Below are positions 7,642-14,036 of a stretch of 23,618 nt of DNA, in pieces. Within the stretch, counting starts at the first letter, position 1, and each line of letters starts with the position of its first letter. Location: assembly GCA_046294495.1 (NCBI GenBank), contig JBKBKV010000026.1:1-23618 (forward strand). Direction: 5' to 3'. The notes below the pieces were generated by a model that ran no database searches, was not told the DNA's origin, and worked only from the letters and a program-made list of their open reading frames with translations. This DNA is from HRBIN23 sp046294495 (GTDB lineage Bacteria; Chloroflexota; Dehalococcoidia; Lucifugimonadales; HRBIN23). Position numbers and translations under genes: made by a program.

Positions 7642-8404
7642 CCTGCGTTGGGGGCGGGCCGTCCGCCTATACCAGGGGGTATACGAGAAGGAGGAGGTCT
7701 TCAGCGAAGACCCCCCTGCTCTGGCTTTGCATTGGCAGGAACTGGGCGCACCCCGCCTGCACCTGGTAGACCTGGACGGCGCAGTCCAGGGGCGTATGGT
7801 GAACCTGGGTGTCATCAACGGCATCGTTGCCCTGGTAGACATCCCCGTCCAGGTAGGAGGGGGTATCCGCAGCCTCCACATCGCCAGTGAACTCCTGGGG
7901 ATGGGGGTGCAGAGGGTGGTGCTGGGCACTCTGGCGGTGGAACGGCCCAGCCTGGTCCAGCGCGTGCTCCAGCGCTTTGGGGCCGAGGCAGTGGTTGTCT
8001 CCCTGGACGCCCGTGGCGGTCGCATCGCCATCAAAGGATGGAGGGAGGAGACGCCCCTTTCACCTTGGGATCTCCTTCAGCGGATGGCCGACCTGGGGGT
8101 GCGTCGCTTCATCTACACCGATATCCTTCGGGACGGCACGCTGACGGAGCCCAACTTTGAGGCCATAGCCCAACTGGTGGAGCGCTCCCCGTTCCCTATT
8201 ACAGTGTCCGGGGGGATTTGCACGGTAGAGCACCTGGTGCGCCTAGCCCGCTTGGGTGTGGAGGGGGCCATCGTGGGCCGAGCGCTCTACACTGGGGCCA
8301 TAGACCTCCCGAAGGCGCTGGAAACGGTGCGCCATATACGCCCCAGCCGCGGGGGCGCCCTTACTAGCCCCAGCAACCCTCTAGAAGGGGCGAGGCCGGG
8401 GTAG
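7619..8404 (+). CDS. hisA: Phosphoribosylformimino-AICAR-phosphate isomerase HisA
   Basis: HisA converts ProFAR to PRFAR, the substrate of HisHF. It is a half-repeated beta/alpha barrel, with the first catalytic Asp at residue 8 of MEVIPAIDL when the TTG at 7619 is used. The second half has YTDILRDGTL, which carries the second catalytic Asp. Phosphate loops are seen in GGIRS and ITVSGGI. I chose the TTG because it gives the canonical N-terminus and has GAGGGAAG (7608-7615) before it. An in-frame ATG at 7592 would add nine residues but has no clear ribosome site. With the TTG the gene overlaps hisH by 23 bases, suggesting translational coupling. The C-terminal 25 residues (RPSRGGALTSPSNPLEG) extend past the barrel and are probably disordered. 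Confidence 0.93.
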   Translation: MEVIPAIDLRWGRAVRLYQGVYEKEEVFSEDPPALALHWQELGAPRLHLVDLDGAVQGRMVNLGVINGIVALVDIPVQVGGGIRSLHIASELLGMGVQRVVLGTLAVERPSLVQRVLQRFGAEAVVVSLDARGGRIAIKGWREETPLSPWDLLQRMADLGVRRFIYTDILRDGTLTEPNFEAIAQLVERSPFPITVSGGICTVEHLVRLARLGVEGAIVGRALYTGAIDLPKALETVRHIRPSRGGALTSPSNPLEGARPG

Positions 8405-8410
8405 GGAACA

Positions 8411-9058
8411 GTGCAAAAAGAGACCGGAGCAGCGAAACGAGGTGGCAAGGTGGGCACCAGCGCTTCCAAGAAAGAGGCTTCGGGCGCTCCCACGGCCAGC
8501 ATGGCAAGCCGTAAGGAGCGCTTTCTGTCTAGAGAGAATTGGGAGACCCTGGACCCTATGCGCCTGGTGGCGGCCGTCCCTATCCGCACCTACCACACTA
8601 TCGCCGACCTGTGGTGCGGGTCTGGGTATTTCACCGTCCCCTTCGCCAAATACCTCTTTGAAGGAAAGGTCTACGCCATTGACCCCGACCCCACCCTGCT
8701 GGAGGCCCTGCGCAAGCAGTTGGAGGCTGTGCATCTGACCAATGTGGAGTTGGTTGAGGGTGCTAGCCTGGCCCAGGCCCTGAAGCCCGAGAGCGTGGAC
8801 GGGGCGCTCCTCTTCTTGGTGCTGACAGAGGTAGAGGATAAGGAGGGACTGCTTCGCCAGACGGCCCAGGTGCTCCGCCGAGGGGGGTGGGCGGCGGTGC
8901 TGGAATGGCAAAAGCGTGATGGGCAGAAGGACGGCCCACCCCTGGAACAGCGCCTCTCCGAGGAAGAGGTTATGGCTCTGGCCCAGAAGGTGGGCTTCCG
9001 CGCCAGCGAGCGGCGGGATGTGTCCAGCCGCCACTACCTCCTCATCCTGCGGAAGTAG
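8411..9058 (+). CDS. Class I SAM-dependent methyltransferase
   Basis: A protein of 215 residues with a Rossmann-type methyltransferase fold. Motif I is IADLWCGSGYFTVPFA (about 65-80), followed by the acidic end of strand 2 in VYAIDPDPTLLEAL. Later strands read VDGALLFLVLTEVED and GGWAAVLEWQKR, and the C-terminal strand ends HYLLILRK. The substrate is unknown; small molecules or proteins are both possible. The GTG at 8411 gives a Lys/Ala-rich, probably flexible first 30 residues. An in-frame ATG at 8501 (MASRKERFLSREN) could be the true start and would be closer to typical family length. The gene sits between hisA and hisF, six bases after the first and two before the second. It is thus cotranscribed with histidine genes though it has no recognised role in the pathway. 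Confidence 0.88.
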   Translation: MQKETGAAKRGGKVGTSASKKEASGAPTASMASRKERFLSRENWETLDPMRLVAAVPIRTYHTIADLWCGSGYFTVPFAKYLFEGKVYAIDPDPTLLEALRKQLEAVHLTNVELVEGASLAQALKPESVDGALLFLVLTEVEDKEGLLRQTAQVLRRGGWAAVLEWQKRDGQKDGPPLEQRLSEEEVMALAQKVGFRASERRDVSSRHYLLILRK

Positions 9059-9060
9059 CC

Positions 9061-9900
9061 GTGCTCACCAAGCGCATCATCCCTTGCCTAGATGTGCATC
9101 AGGGGCGGGTGGTCAAGGGCGTCTCCTTTGTAAACCTGAGGGATGCGGGCGACCCGGTGGCCCTGGCCCAGACCTACGACAGGGAAGGGGCCGACGAACT
9201 GGTCTTCCTGGACATCACCGCCAGCGCCGAGGCCAGGGACATCCTGGAGGATGTGGTGCGCCGGATCTCGGAGGTGCTCTTCATCCCCTTCACAGTAGGG
9301 GGTGGTTTGCGAAGCGTAGAGGACATCCGCCGTATGCTCCAGGCAGGGGCGGACAAGGTCTCTCTCAACACCTCCGCCGTTCAAGGCCCCGACCTGGTGC
9401 GCAGGGCGGCCCGCCACTTCGGGAGCCAGTGCATCGTAGTGGCTGTAGATGCCCGCCGTGTCCGCCCCGGCCCCAGGGTCTTCTGTCCCGACCCTACCAT
9501 AGCCCTGGACGCCAACTCCCAGTGGGAGGTGTATATTTACGGGGGGCGCAAACCCACCGGCATAGATGCCCTGAAGTGGGTGCGCAGGGTGGCTGACCTG
9601 GGGGCGGGGGAGATTCTGTTGACCAGCATGGATATGGATGGGCGACAGCAGGGGTATGACCTGGCCCTGACCCGAGCCGTGGCCGAGGCGGTGCCTATAC
9701 CCGTTATAGCCAGCGGGGGGGCCGGGGAGTTGGAGCACCTTTACCAGGCCCTTACAGCGGGGAAAGCGTCGGCGGTGCTGGCGGCCAGCATCTTCCACTA
9801 CGGGAAGTTTCGCATCGCCCAGGCCAAGGCCTATCTGGCCCAGCGTGGGGTGCCTGTGCGTCCCCTTCCAGACCCTTCCCTCTTCCTCGAAGGAGCGTAG
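9061..9900 (+). CDS. hisF: Imidazole glycerol phosphate synthase, cyclase subunit HisF
   Basis: HisF takes ammonia from HisH and cyclises PRFAR to imidazole glycerol phosphate plus AICAR. The barrel begins MLTKRIIPCLDVHQGRVVKG. Catalytic residues sit at their canonical numbers, Asp11 (CLDVHQG) and Asp130 (VVAVDARR), which supports the GTG start at 9061. Phosphate-binding loops appear as FTVGGGLRS and PVIASGGAG. The sequence EILLTSMDMDGRQQGYD is a HisF signature. At 279 residues it is 20 to 25 longer than many homologues. The excess is mainly a C-terminal tail (RPLPDPSLFLEGA), plus a short insert near 133-150. It is the last gene of the apparent operon, as nadD has its own promoter. Confidence 0.96.
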   Translation: MLTKRIIPCLDVHQGRVVKGVSFVNLRDAGDPVALAQTYDREGADELVFLDITASAEARDILEDVVRRISEVLFIPFTVGGGLRSVEDIRRMLQAGADKVSLNTSAVQGPDLVRRAARHFGSQCIVVAVDARRVRPGPRVFCPDPTIALDANSQWEVYIYGGRKPTGIDALKWVRRVADLGAGEILLTSMDMDGRQQGYDLALTRAVAEAVPIPVIASGGAGELEHLYQALTAGKASAVLAASIFHYGKFRIAQAKAYLAQRGVPVRPLPDPSLFLEGA

Positions 9901-9915
9901 GGGCGGTGAGGCGTA

Positions 9916-9924
9916 TGCTATCCT
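9916..9924 (+). promoter_or_regulatory. Extended -10 promoter before nadD
   Basis: TGC-TATCCT (9916-9924) resembles the TGC-TAnnCT elements at 626 and 17549. No -35 box is clear. The predicted start near 9931 leaves about 18 bases to the nadD GTG. Confidence 0.4.
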
Positions 9925-9948
9925 GATGAAAAAGGGGCCAGTAGGGGC

Positions 9949-10566
9949 GTGAAGGTCGGTATCTTTGGCGGCACCTTTGACCCCATCCACATGGGCCATC
10001 TTATCCTGGCAGAAGAGGCCCGTGAGCGCCTGAGCCTGAGCAAGGTCCTCTTTATACCCACGGGCCATCCCTGGCTGAAAGCGGGGCGCCCCGTCTCCCC
10101 TGGCCACCATCGCCTGGCCATGCTCAACCTGGCCATAGAAGACAACCCCTCTTTTGAAGCATCGGATATAGAGATCCGCCGACCTGGGCCTACTTACACC
10201 CTAGACACCCTGCAAGAACTACGCTCTGCCTGGGGGAACGGGCCAGAGATTTACCTCTTGCTGGGCCTGGACGCCCTGCGTGATTTCCCCCGCTGGCACG
10301 AGCCCCGCCGCATACTGGAGCAGTGCATTCTGGTAGGAATGGCACGCCCCGGCTACCTGGACTTCTCCCCCCAGAGCCTGGAGGTGGTTTTCCCGGGGGC
10401 GTCTCAGCGCCTGGTGCTCCTGCACGGCCCCCACATCGGCATCAGCGGCACAGAAATCCGCCGACGGGTGGCTATGGGCATCTCCATTCGCTACTGGGTG
10501 CCTCGCTCGGTGGAACTGTATATCTACCAGCAAAGCCTCTACCGTAAGGGAGGAGGGCATGAGTAG
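9949..10566 (+). CDS. nadD: Nicotinate-nucleotide adenylyltransferase NadD
   Basis: NadD adenylates nicotinic acid mononucleotide to deamido-NAD, the second-last step of NAD synthesis. The nucleotidyltransferase motif GGTFDPIHMGH is at residues 7-17. The family's second signature, usually SSTxIR, is ISGTEIRRR at 165-173, with Gly where Ser is usual; that is tolerated in related enzymes. Between them are the substrate-contact segments PTGHPWLK and TYTLDTLQEL and LGLDALRDFPRWHEP. At 205 residues the length is normal. The GTG start at 9949 follows GTAGGGGC. The last eight bases overlap the pyrE start, so the two are probably translated together. An adjacent ribosome-silencing factor rsfS, common beside nadD, is absent. 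Confidence 0.95.
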   Translation: MKVGIFGGTFDPIHMGHLILAEEARERLSLSKVLFIPTGHPWLKAGRPVSPGHHRLAMLNLAIEDNPSFEASDIEIRRPGPTYTLDTLQELRSAWGNGPEIYLLLGLDALRDFPRWHEPRRILEQCILVGMARPGYLDFSPQSLEVVFPGASQRLVLLHGPHIGISGTEIRRRVAMGISIRYWVPRSVELYIYQQSLYRKGGGHE

Positions 10567-11125
10567 GGAGGCACGCCAGCGCCTTTTGGAACTGGCCAAG
10601 GCCAAGGGTGCCCTAAAGTTTGGAGACTTCATCCTCTCCTCTGGCCAGCGAAGCCACTACTACTTTGACGGGCGCTTGCTAAGCCTGGACCCCGAGGGGG
10701 CCTATCTTATTGGAAAGGAGATGGTGGCCCTGGCCCGCGTCGTCAAGGCCCAGGCTATAGGTGGCCCCTCCCTGGGGGCTGACCCAATAGTGGGTGCGAC
10801 GGTGGCCATGAGCCACCTGGAGGGGTATCCCCTGGTGGGCTTTCTGGTGCGCAGCGAACCAAAAGGACACGGCACGCGCCGCCTTGTGGAGGGACCCCTG
10901 GCCCGGGGGATGCGTGTCATGATTGTAGACGATGTGTGCACCACCGGTGGGAGCCTCTTCCGGGCTATCAACGCCGCCGAGGCGGAAGACTGTGCGGTGG
11001 CGAAAGTGGCAGTGCTTCTTGACCGCCACCAGGGTGGGAGCGAGCAACTGCGCAAGCAGGGGTATGAGGTGGTGGCCTTTATGGAGGCGTCCCCTAACGG
11101 GACCATACAGGTTGTGGAGGGGTAG
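10559..11125 (+). CDS. pyrE: Orotate phosphoribosyltransferase PyrE
   Basis: PyrE joins orotate to PRPP to give OMP in pyrimidine synthesis. Seen in order are the orotate-side GDFILSSGQRSHYYFDGR (22-39), the IGGPSLGADPIVGA loop (67-80), the flexible-loop region VRSEPKGHGTRRLVEG with its catalytic Lys/His (97-112), and the PRPP motif VMIVDDVCTTGGSL (120-133). Length (188) fits the family. The ATG overlaps the nadD stop by eight bases and has GGGAGG just upstream. The gene is the last before the Rrf2-led sulfur cluster. No PyrR-type attenuator or other pyrimidine gene is seen nearby. Confidence 0.95.
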   Translation: MSREARQRLLELAKAKGALKFGDFILSSGQRSHYYFDGRLLSLDPEGAYLIGKEMVALARVVKAQAIGGPSLGADPIVGATVAMSHLEGYPLVGFLVRSEPKGHGTRRLVEGPLARGMRVMIVDDVCTTGGSLFRAINAAEAEDCAVAKVAVLLDRHQGGSEQLRKQGYEVVAFMEASPNGTIQVVEG

Positions 11126-11137
11126 GCAAGCCCCTTC
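11116..11137 (+). terminator. Possible weak terminator at the end of pyrE
   Basis: GGAGGGG (11116-11122) pairs with CCCCTTC (11131-11137) with one G.U and an 8-base loop. It overlaps the pyrE stop. Only a short TCT follows, so efficiency would be low. Confidence 0.35.
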
Positions 11138-11160
11138 TCTACACCATACCCCACACCCCC

Positions 11161-11189
11161 TTGACAATGTTGATTTGTTGACGCATTAT
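11161..11189 (+). promoter_or_regulatory. Promoter of the rrf2 sulfur cluster
   Basis: A perfect TTGACA (11161-11166) stands 17 bases before CATTAT (11184-11189, four of six -10 positions). The region 11161-11199 is markedly more AT-rich than its surroundings. This is the best -35 box in the window and fits a regulated promoter, with transcription starting near 11196. Confidence 0.7.
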
Positions 11190-11199
11190 TAGTTTGACA
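11161..11199 (+). repeat. Three phased TTGAC repeats, candidate regulator-binding sites
   Basis: TTGAC occurs at 11161, 11178 and 11194, spaced 17 and 16 bases, so successive copies are about one and a half helical turns apart. The array covers the -35 box, the spacer and the start point, where a repressor such as the adjacent Rrf2 protein would act. The match to a known Rrf2 operator was not established. Confidence 0.35.
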
Positions 11200-11235
11200 G
11201 GGTGAGAAACAAGACGGGATAGGGGTGTAGGGAGT

Positions 11236-11673
11236 ATGCGTGTCTCTATGAAGGTAGACTACGGAGTGCGTGCCCTGGTGGACTTGGCCCAGCACTACGG
11301 CGAAGGGCCTGTGCCAACTGCCGATGTAGCCGCCCACCAGAACATCCCCGAACCATACCTGGACCAACTGCTCAGCATCTTGAATAAGTCGGGTTTCGTG
11401 CGGAGCAGGCGCGGGCCGCAGGGGGGGCATATGCTGGCCCGCCCACCCCACGAAATCACCTTGGAGATGGTAATGCGCACCCTGGAAGGCACGGCGGCCC
11501 CGCTGGACTGTTTGGACGAGCCCTCGGAGTGTATCCTCTCCAGCGCCTGTGCCCAGCGGCAGATCTGGCGCTCAGTAGAGGAAGCGGTCCAGAGCGTGCT
11601 CAGTTCCACCTCCATCGCCGACTTGGCCAATCGCCAGCGGCAACTGTCCACCCAGGGCCTGTATCAAATCTAG
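11236..11673 (+). CDS. Rrf2-family transcriptional regulator with three Fe-S-type cysteines
   Basis: This 145-residue winged-helix regulator has the Rrf2 start MRVSMKVDYGVRALVDLA, the recognition-helix region NIPEPYLDQLLSILNKSGFV and the wing SRRGPQGGHMLARPP. Cys92, Cys99 and Cys105 (spacing C-x6-C-x5-C) fall where IscR-like members bind a [2Fe-2S] cluster (C92, C98, C104 in E. coli IscR). The pattern is one residue wider in the first interval. The family also includes Bacillus CymR, the cysteine-metabolism repressor that works with CysK but lacks these cysteines. Here the gene leads a cluster with a cysteine synthase and sulfur-relay proteins, so control of sulfur or Fe-S metabolism is the reasonable inference. 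Phased TTGAC repeats in its own promoter suggest autoregulation. Confidence 0.92.
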   Translation: MRVSMKVDYGVRALVDLAQHYGEGPVPTADVAAHQNIPEPYLDQLLSILNKSGFVRSRRGPQGGHMLARPPHEITLEMVMRTLEGTAAPLDCLDEPSECILSSACAQRQIWRSVEEAVQSVLSSTSIADLANRQRQLSTQGLYQI

Positions 11674-11691
11674 GCTCGGCACGCCCCGGCG

Positions 11692-11735
11692 CCCCGCTTC
11701 CAGCGCCAGCCAGCGCTGGAACGGGGTCTTTTATT
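11692..11735 (+). terminator. Strong intrinsic terminator or attenuator between rrf2 and moeB
   Basis: CCCCG plus TTCCAGCGC (11692-11705, one bulged C) pairs perfectly with GCGCTGGAA plus CGGGG (11713-11726), giving a 14-bp stem, followed by TCTTTTATT. No promoter is visible between it and the moeB ATG 28 bases later. It either limits read-through into moeB or is conditionally bypassed. Confidence 0.8.
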
Positions 11736-11762
11736 ACGAGAACCCAAACACGAGGTGAGGCG

Positions 11763-12608
11763 ATGACACAAACCACACAACCCATTATCCTGACGCCGGA
11801 ACAGGTGAAGCGCTACAGCCGCCACATCATTATGCCGCAGGTGGGGAGCGCCGGCCAGCGCAAACTCCGCCAGGCCCGCGTCCTCATCGTGGGGGCAGGG
11901 GGGCTTGGCTCCCCAGCCGCCGTTTATCTGGCCCTGGCCGGCGTGGGCACCCTGGGCATCGTGGATTTTGATGTGGTAGACCTCTCCAACCTCCAGCGCC
12001 AAATCCTCCACCACACCCACGATGTGGGGCGCCCTAAAGTCCTCTCCGCCGCCGAGAGCATTCGTGACTACAACCCCGATGTGCAGGTAAAGATCCACGA
12101 GACCCGTCTTACCTCTGAAAACGCCCTAGACATCATTAGCCAATACGACCTTGTGGTTAACGGGGCCGACAACTTCCCCACCCGCTACCTAATGAACGAC
12201 GCCTGCTACTTCCTGAAGAAGCCCCTTGTGGATGGGAGCATCCTCCTTTTTGACGGCACCGCCACCGTCTTCATCCCTGGTAAGGGGTGCTACAGGTGTC
12301 TCTTCCGTAACCCGCCCCCGCCAGGTGCCGTCCCCAACTGCGCCGAGGCGGGTGTGCTGGGCGCCATGACCGGCATCGTGGGTAGCATACAAGCCACCGA
12401 GGCCATCAAACTGATCCTGGGCATCGGCCAACCCCTGGTCTCCCGTCTGCTCCTTATTGATGCCCTGAATATGGAGTTCCGCACTATCCGCCTGCGCCGC
12501 GACCCCAACTGCCCTCTGTGTGGGGACAATCCCACTGTTACCAGCCTCATTGACTATGAGGTCTTCTGCGGTCTGCGCCCACCCTTCAACGGTGGCGCCA
12601 CAGGATAG
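11763..12608 (+). CDS. moeB: MoeB/ThiF-type E1-like adenylyltransferase for a sulfur-carrier protein
   Basis: Enzymes of this family adenylate the C-terminal Gly-Gly of small ubiquitin-like sulfur carriers (MoaD, ThiS, CysO) so that a thiocarboxylate can form. The 281-residue protein has LTPEQVKRYSRHIIMPQVG at the start, the nucleotide loop GAGGLG (44-49), DFDVVDLSNLQRQ (68-80) with the ATP-contact Arg, and NGADNFPTRY (133-142). Zinc ligands are Cys176/Cys179 (CYRC) and Cys250/Cys253 (CPLC). A conserved Cys193 in PNCAEAGVLG is the sulfur-handling position. There is no C-terminal rhodanese domain, which many MoeBR proteins have; a separate rhodanese lies downstream. The adjacent CysM-type synthase makes a CysO-like carrier the likely partner, but none is encoded in the window. 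ATG at 11763 is preceded by GAGGTGAGG. Confidence 0.9.
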   Translation: MTQTTQPIILTPEQVKRYSRHIIMPQVGSAGQRKLRQARVLIVGAGGLGSPAAVYLALAGVGTLGIVDFDVVDLSNLQRQILHHTHDVGRPKVLSAAESIRDYNPDVQVKIHETRLTSENALDIISQYDLVVNGADNFPTRYLMNDACYFLKKPLVDGSILLFDGTATVFIPGKGCYRCLFRNPPPPGAVPNCAEAGVLGAMTGIVGSIQATEAIKLILGIGQPLVSRLLLIDALNMEFRTIRLRRDPNCPLCGDNPTVTSLIDYEVFCGLRPPFNGGATG

Positions 12609-12612
12609 CGCT

Positions 12613-13602
12613 ATGGCCAATGCTGCGCGCCCAACCCTTGACCTGCCCGGCTTCCGCACGGGCCTGCTGAAGCGGGACATCCTGGATGCTATCGGCAACA
12701 CGCCCCTGGTGCTCTTGCGGCGAATGAGCAGTAACCCCCGCGTGCGCATCTTCGCCAAACTGGAGGGGCACAACCCTTCGGGAAGCGTCAAAGACCGCAT
12801 CGCCAAATACATGATTGAGCAGGCCGAGGCTGAAGGCTTGCTTACGCCCGACAAGGTTGTCCTGGAGCCGACCAGCGGCAACACCGGCATCGCCCTGGCC
12901 ATGGTGTGCAAGGTGAAAGGCTACCACCTGGTGGCGGTGATGCCTGATTCCGTCAGCCCCGAGCGGGTGCAACTCCTGCGGGCCTACGGGGCCGACATCG
13001 TCTTCACCGACGGGAGCCGGGGCACCAACTACTCCATCCTGGTGGCCAGGGAGATGGTGGACAAGGAGCCCCACAAGTATTTTATGCCCTACCAGTATGG
13101 CAACGAGGCCAACCCCCGCGCCCACTACGAGACCACAGGGGCTGAAATCCTGGCCGCCCTCCCAGAAATAGATGTCTTTATCGCCGGGCTGGGCACGGGC
13201 GGAACCCTGATGGGTGTGGGCAGACGCCTCAAGGAGTTCAACCCGGCAATTAAGATAGTGGCTGCCGCCCCAGACCCCGAAGAGACTATAGAGGGCCTGC
13301 GCCGACTGGAAGACGGCTTCGTCCCCCCCATACTGGACCTCTCTCTCCTGGACGGGCGCATTATGGTGAAGAGCCAGGAGGCCTTCGCCACCACCCGAGA
13401 ACTGATGGAGAAGGAGGGCATCTTCGCCGGCGTCTCCTCGGGAGCGGTGGTGGCGGTGGCCAAGCGCCTCGCTACAAGGATGGAGCAGGGTAACATCGTC
13501 TGCCTGTGTGCCGACGGGGGTTGGAAATACCTGAGCACCAGCCTGTGGACCCGCGAATATCCCTCGCTGGAGCCGGAAGTGAAGGGGAAGGTATGGTGGT
13601 AA
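12613..13602 (+). CDS. cysM: Cysteine synthase, CysM type (PLP-dependent)
   Basis: This 329-residue PLP enzyme of the cysteine synthase family makes cysteine by beta-replacement. Lys60 in NPSGSVKDR binds PLP, EPTSGNTGIALAM is the substrate loop, and AGLGTGGTLMGVGR is the phosphate-binding loop. Several stretches resemble Mycobacterium CysM rather than CysK: GYHLVAVMPDSVSPERVQLL, the MPYQYGNEANPRAHYETTG segment, and the ending DGGWKYLSTSLW. Mycobacterial CysM uses O-phosphoserine and a thiocarboxylated CysO as sulfur donor. That mechanism is inferred here from sequence resemblance and from the adjoining MoeB, since CysO and the Mec peptidase are not seen. The ATG starts four bases after moeB. 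The N-terminal 20 residues precede the usual family start. Confidence 0.9.
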   Translation: MANAARPTLDLPGFRTGLLKRDILDAIGNTPLVLLRRMSSNPRVRIFAKLEGHNPSGSVKDRIAKYMIEQAEAEGLLTPDKVVLEPTSGNTGIALAMVCKVKGYHLVAVMPDSVSPERVQLLRAYGADIVFTDGSRGTNYSILVAREMVDKEPHKYFMPYQYGNEANPRAHYETTGAEILAALPEIDVFIAGLGTGGTLMGVGRRLKEFNPAIKIVAAAPDPEETIEGLRRLEDGFVPPILDLSLLDGRIMVKSQEAFATTRELMEKEGIFAGVSSGAVVAVAKRLATRMEQGNIVCLCADGGWKYLSTSLWTREYPSLEPEVKGKVWW

Positions 13603-13637
13603 CCCCTTCCCCACTGTGCACCAAGAAAGGAGGGGCT

Positions 13638-13679
13638 ATGCGGTGTTGTAGGTGTTGCGCCTGTCCCCAGGGGCCCTAG
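13638..13679 (+). CDS. Cysteine-rich leader peptide ORF, MRCCRCCACPQGP
   Basis: This 13-codon ORF has five Cys codons at positions 3, 4, 6, 7 and 9 (TGT TGT, TGT TGC, TGT). It is preceded by AAAGGAGG (13626-13633), one of the best ribosome sites in the window, four bases before the ATG. It starts 35 bases after the cysM stop and ends 29 bases before a strong terminator (13709-13742), with tusA beyond. Clustered codons for the end product of the pathway, followed by a terminator and pathway genes, are the classic form of a translation-coupled attenuator. Polycysteine leader ORFs with this function are known from mycobacteria; I recall none in this phylum. A metal-binding microprotein is an alternative. 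It is a sequence-based prediction. Confidence 0.7.
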   Translation: MRCCRCCACPQGP

Positions 13680-13708
13680 GGTCGCCCAGCCAGCGCGTCG
13701 CCCTTGTG

Positions 13709-13742
13709 GCCCCCGACGCCCTATCGGGGGCTTTGCTTTTTT
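13709..13742 (+). terminator. Intrinsic terminator/attenuator upstream of tusA
   Basis: GCCCCCGA (13709-13716) pairs perfectly with TCGGGGGC (13724-13731) across a 7-base loop and is followed by TTTGCTTTTTT. It lies between the Cys-rich leader ORF and tusA. A competing stem, GCGTCG (13695-13700) with CGACGC (13714-13719), would remove three bases of its 5' arm. Confidence 0.85.
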
Positions 13743-13749
13743 GCACCAC

Positions 13750-13763
13750 CTAAATGTAACAAC
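13750..13763 (+). repeat. 14-base repeat CTAAATGTAACAAC, copy 2
   Basis: Identical to 633-646 and again located just upstream of a ribosome site (GGAAGGAGG at 13767-13774, before tusA). The shared position suggests a 5' untranslated element or start-site sequence rather than chance, but two copies prove little. Confidence 0.5.
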
Positions 13764-13779
13764 AGCGGAAGGAGGCTGT

Positions 13780-14019
13780 ATGACCACGCATATCGCCGAG
13801 CACCAAACCCTGGATACCTCGGGAACCCTGTGCCCCCTGCCTGTTATTCGCGCCAAACAGGCTATGGATAAACTGGCCCCCGGCCAGGTGCTGAAGGTCA
13901 TCGCTACCGACCCCGGCTCCAAGGCCGACATCCCCAGTTGGGCGCGCTCCGCCGGACATCGGCTCCTTCAACAGGCGGCGGAGGGCAAGAGGTTCATCTT
14001 CTGGGTGCAGAAGGGATAG
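13780..14019 (+). CDS. tusA: TusA-family sulfur carrier protein
   Basis: TusA proteins carry sulfur as a persulfide on one cysteine and hand it to DsrE-type or biosynthetic partners. This 79-residue protein has the diagnostic LDTSGTLCPLPVIRAKQAM with Cys18-Pro19, then a beta strand LKVIATDPGSKADIPSWARS and the C-terminal RFIFWVQKG. All key positions are kept and the size is typical. The ATG at 13780 has GGAAGGAGG upstream. It follows the leader/terminator element directly and begins a tusA-dsrE2-rhodanese series with gaps of 17 and 21 bases, so the three are almost surely one transcript. In sulfur-oxidising bacteria such Rhd-TusA-DsrE2 modules move sulfane sulfur. Here, with cysM and moeB nearby and no oxidation genes, a biosynthetic role is more likely. 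Confidence 0.95.
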   Translation: MTTHIAEHQTLDTSGTLCPLPVIRAKQAMDKLAPGQVLKVIATDPGSKADIPSWARSAGHRLLQQAAEGKRFIFWVQKG

Positions 14020-14036
14020 AGGGATAGGAGAAACAT

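Noticed and set aside
9088..10110. Long 340-codon open frame on the minus strand
   Set aside because: It is the antisense of hisF and nadD, whose catalytic residues are all intact; GC-rich genes commonly leave such open antisense frames.
12586..13614. 342-codon open frame on the minus strand
   Set aside because: Antisense shadow of cysM; the translation is His/Gly/Val-rich with no family features.
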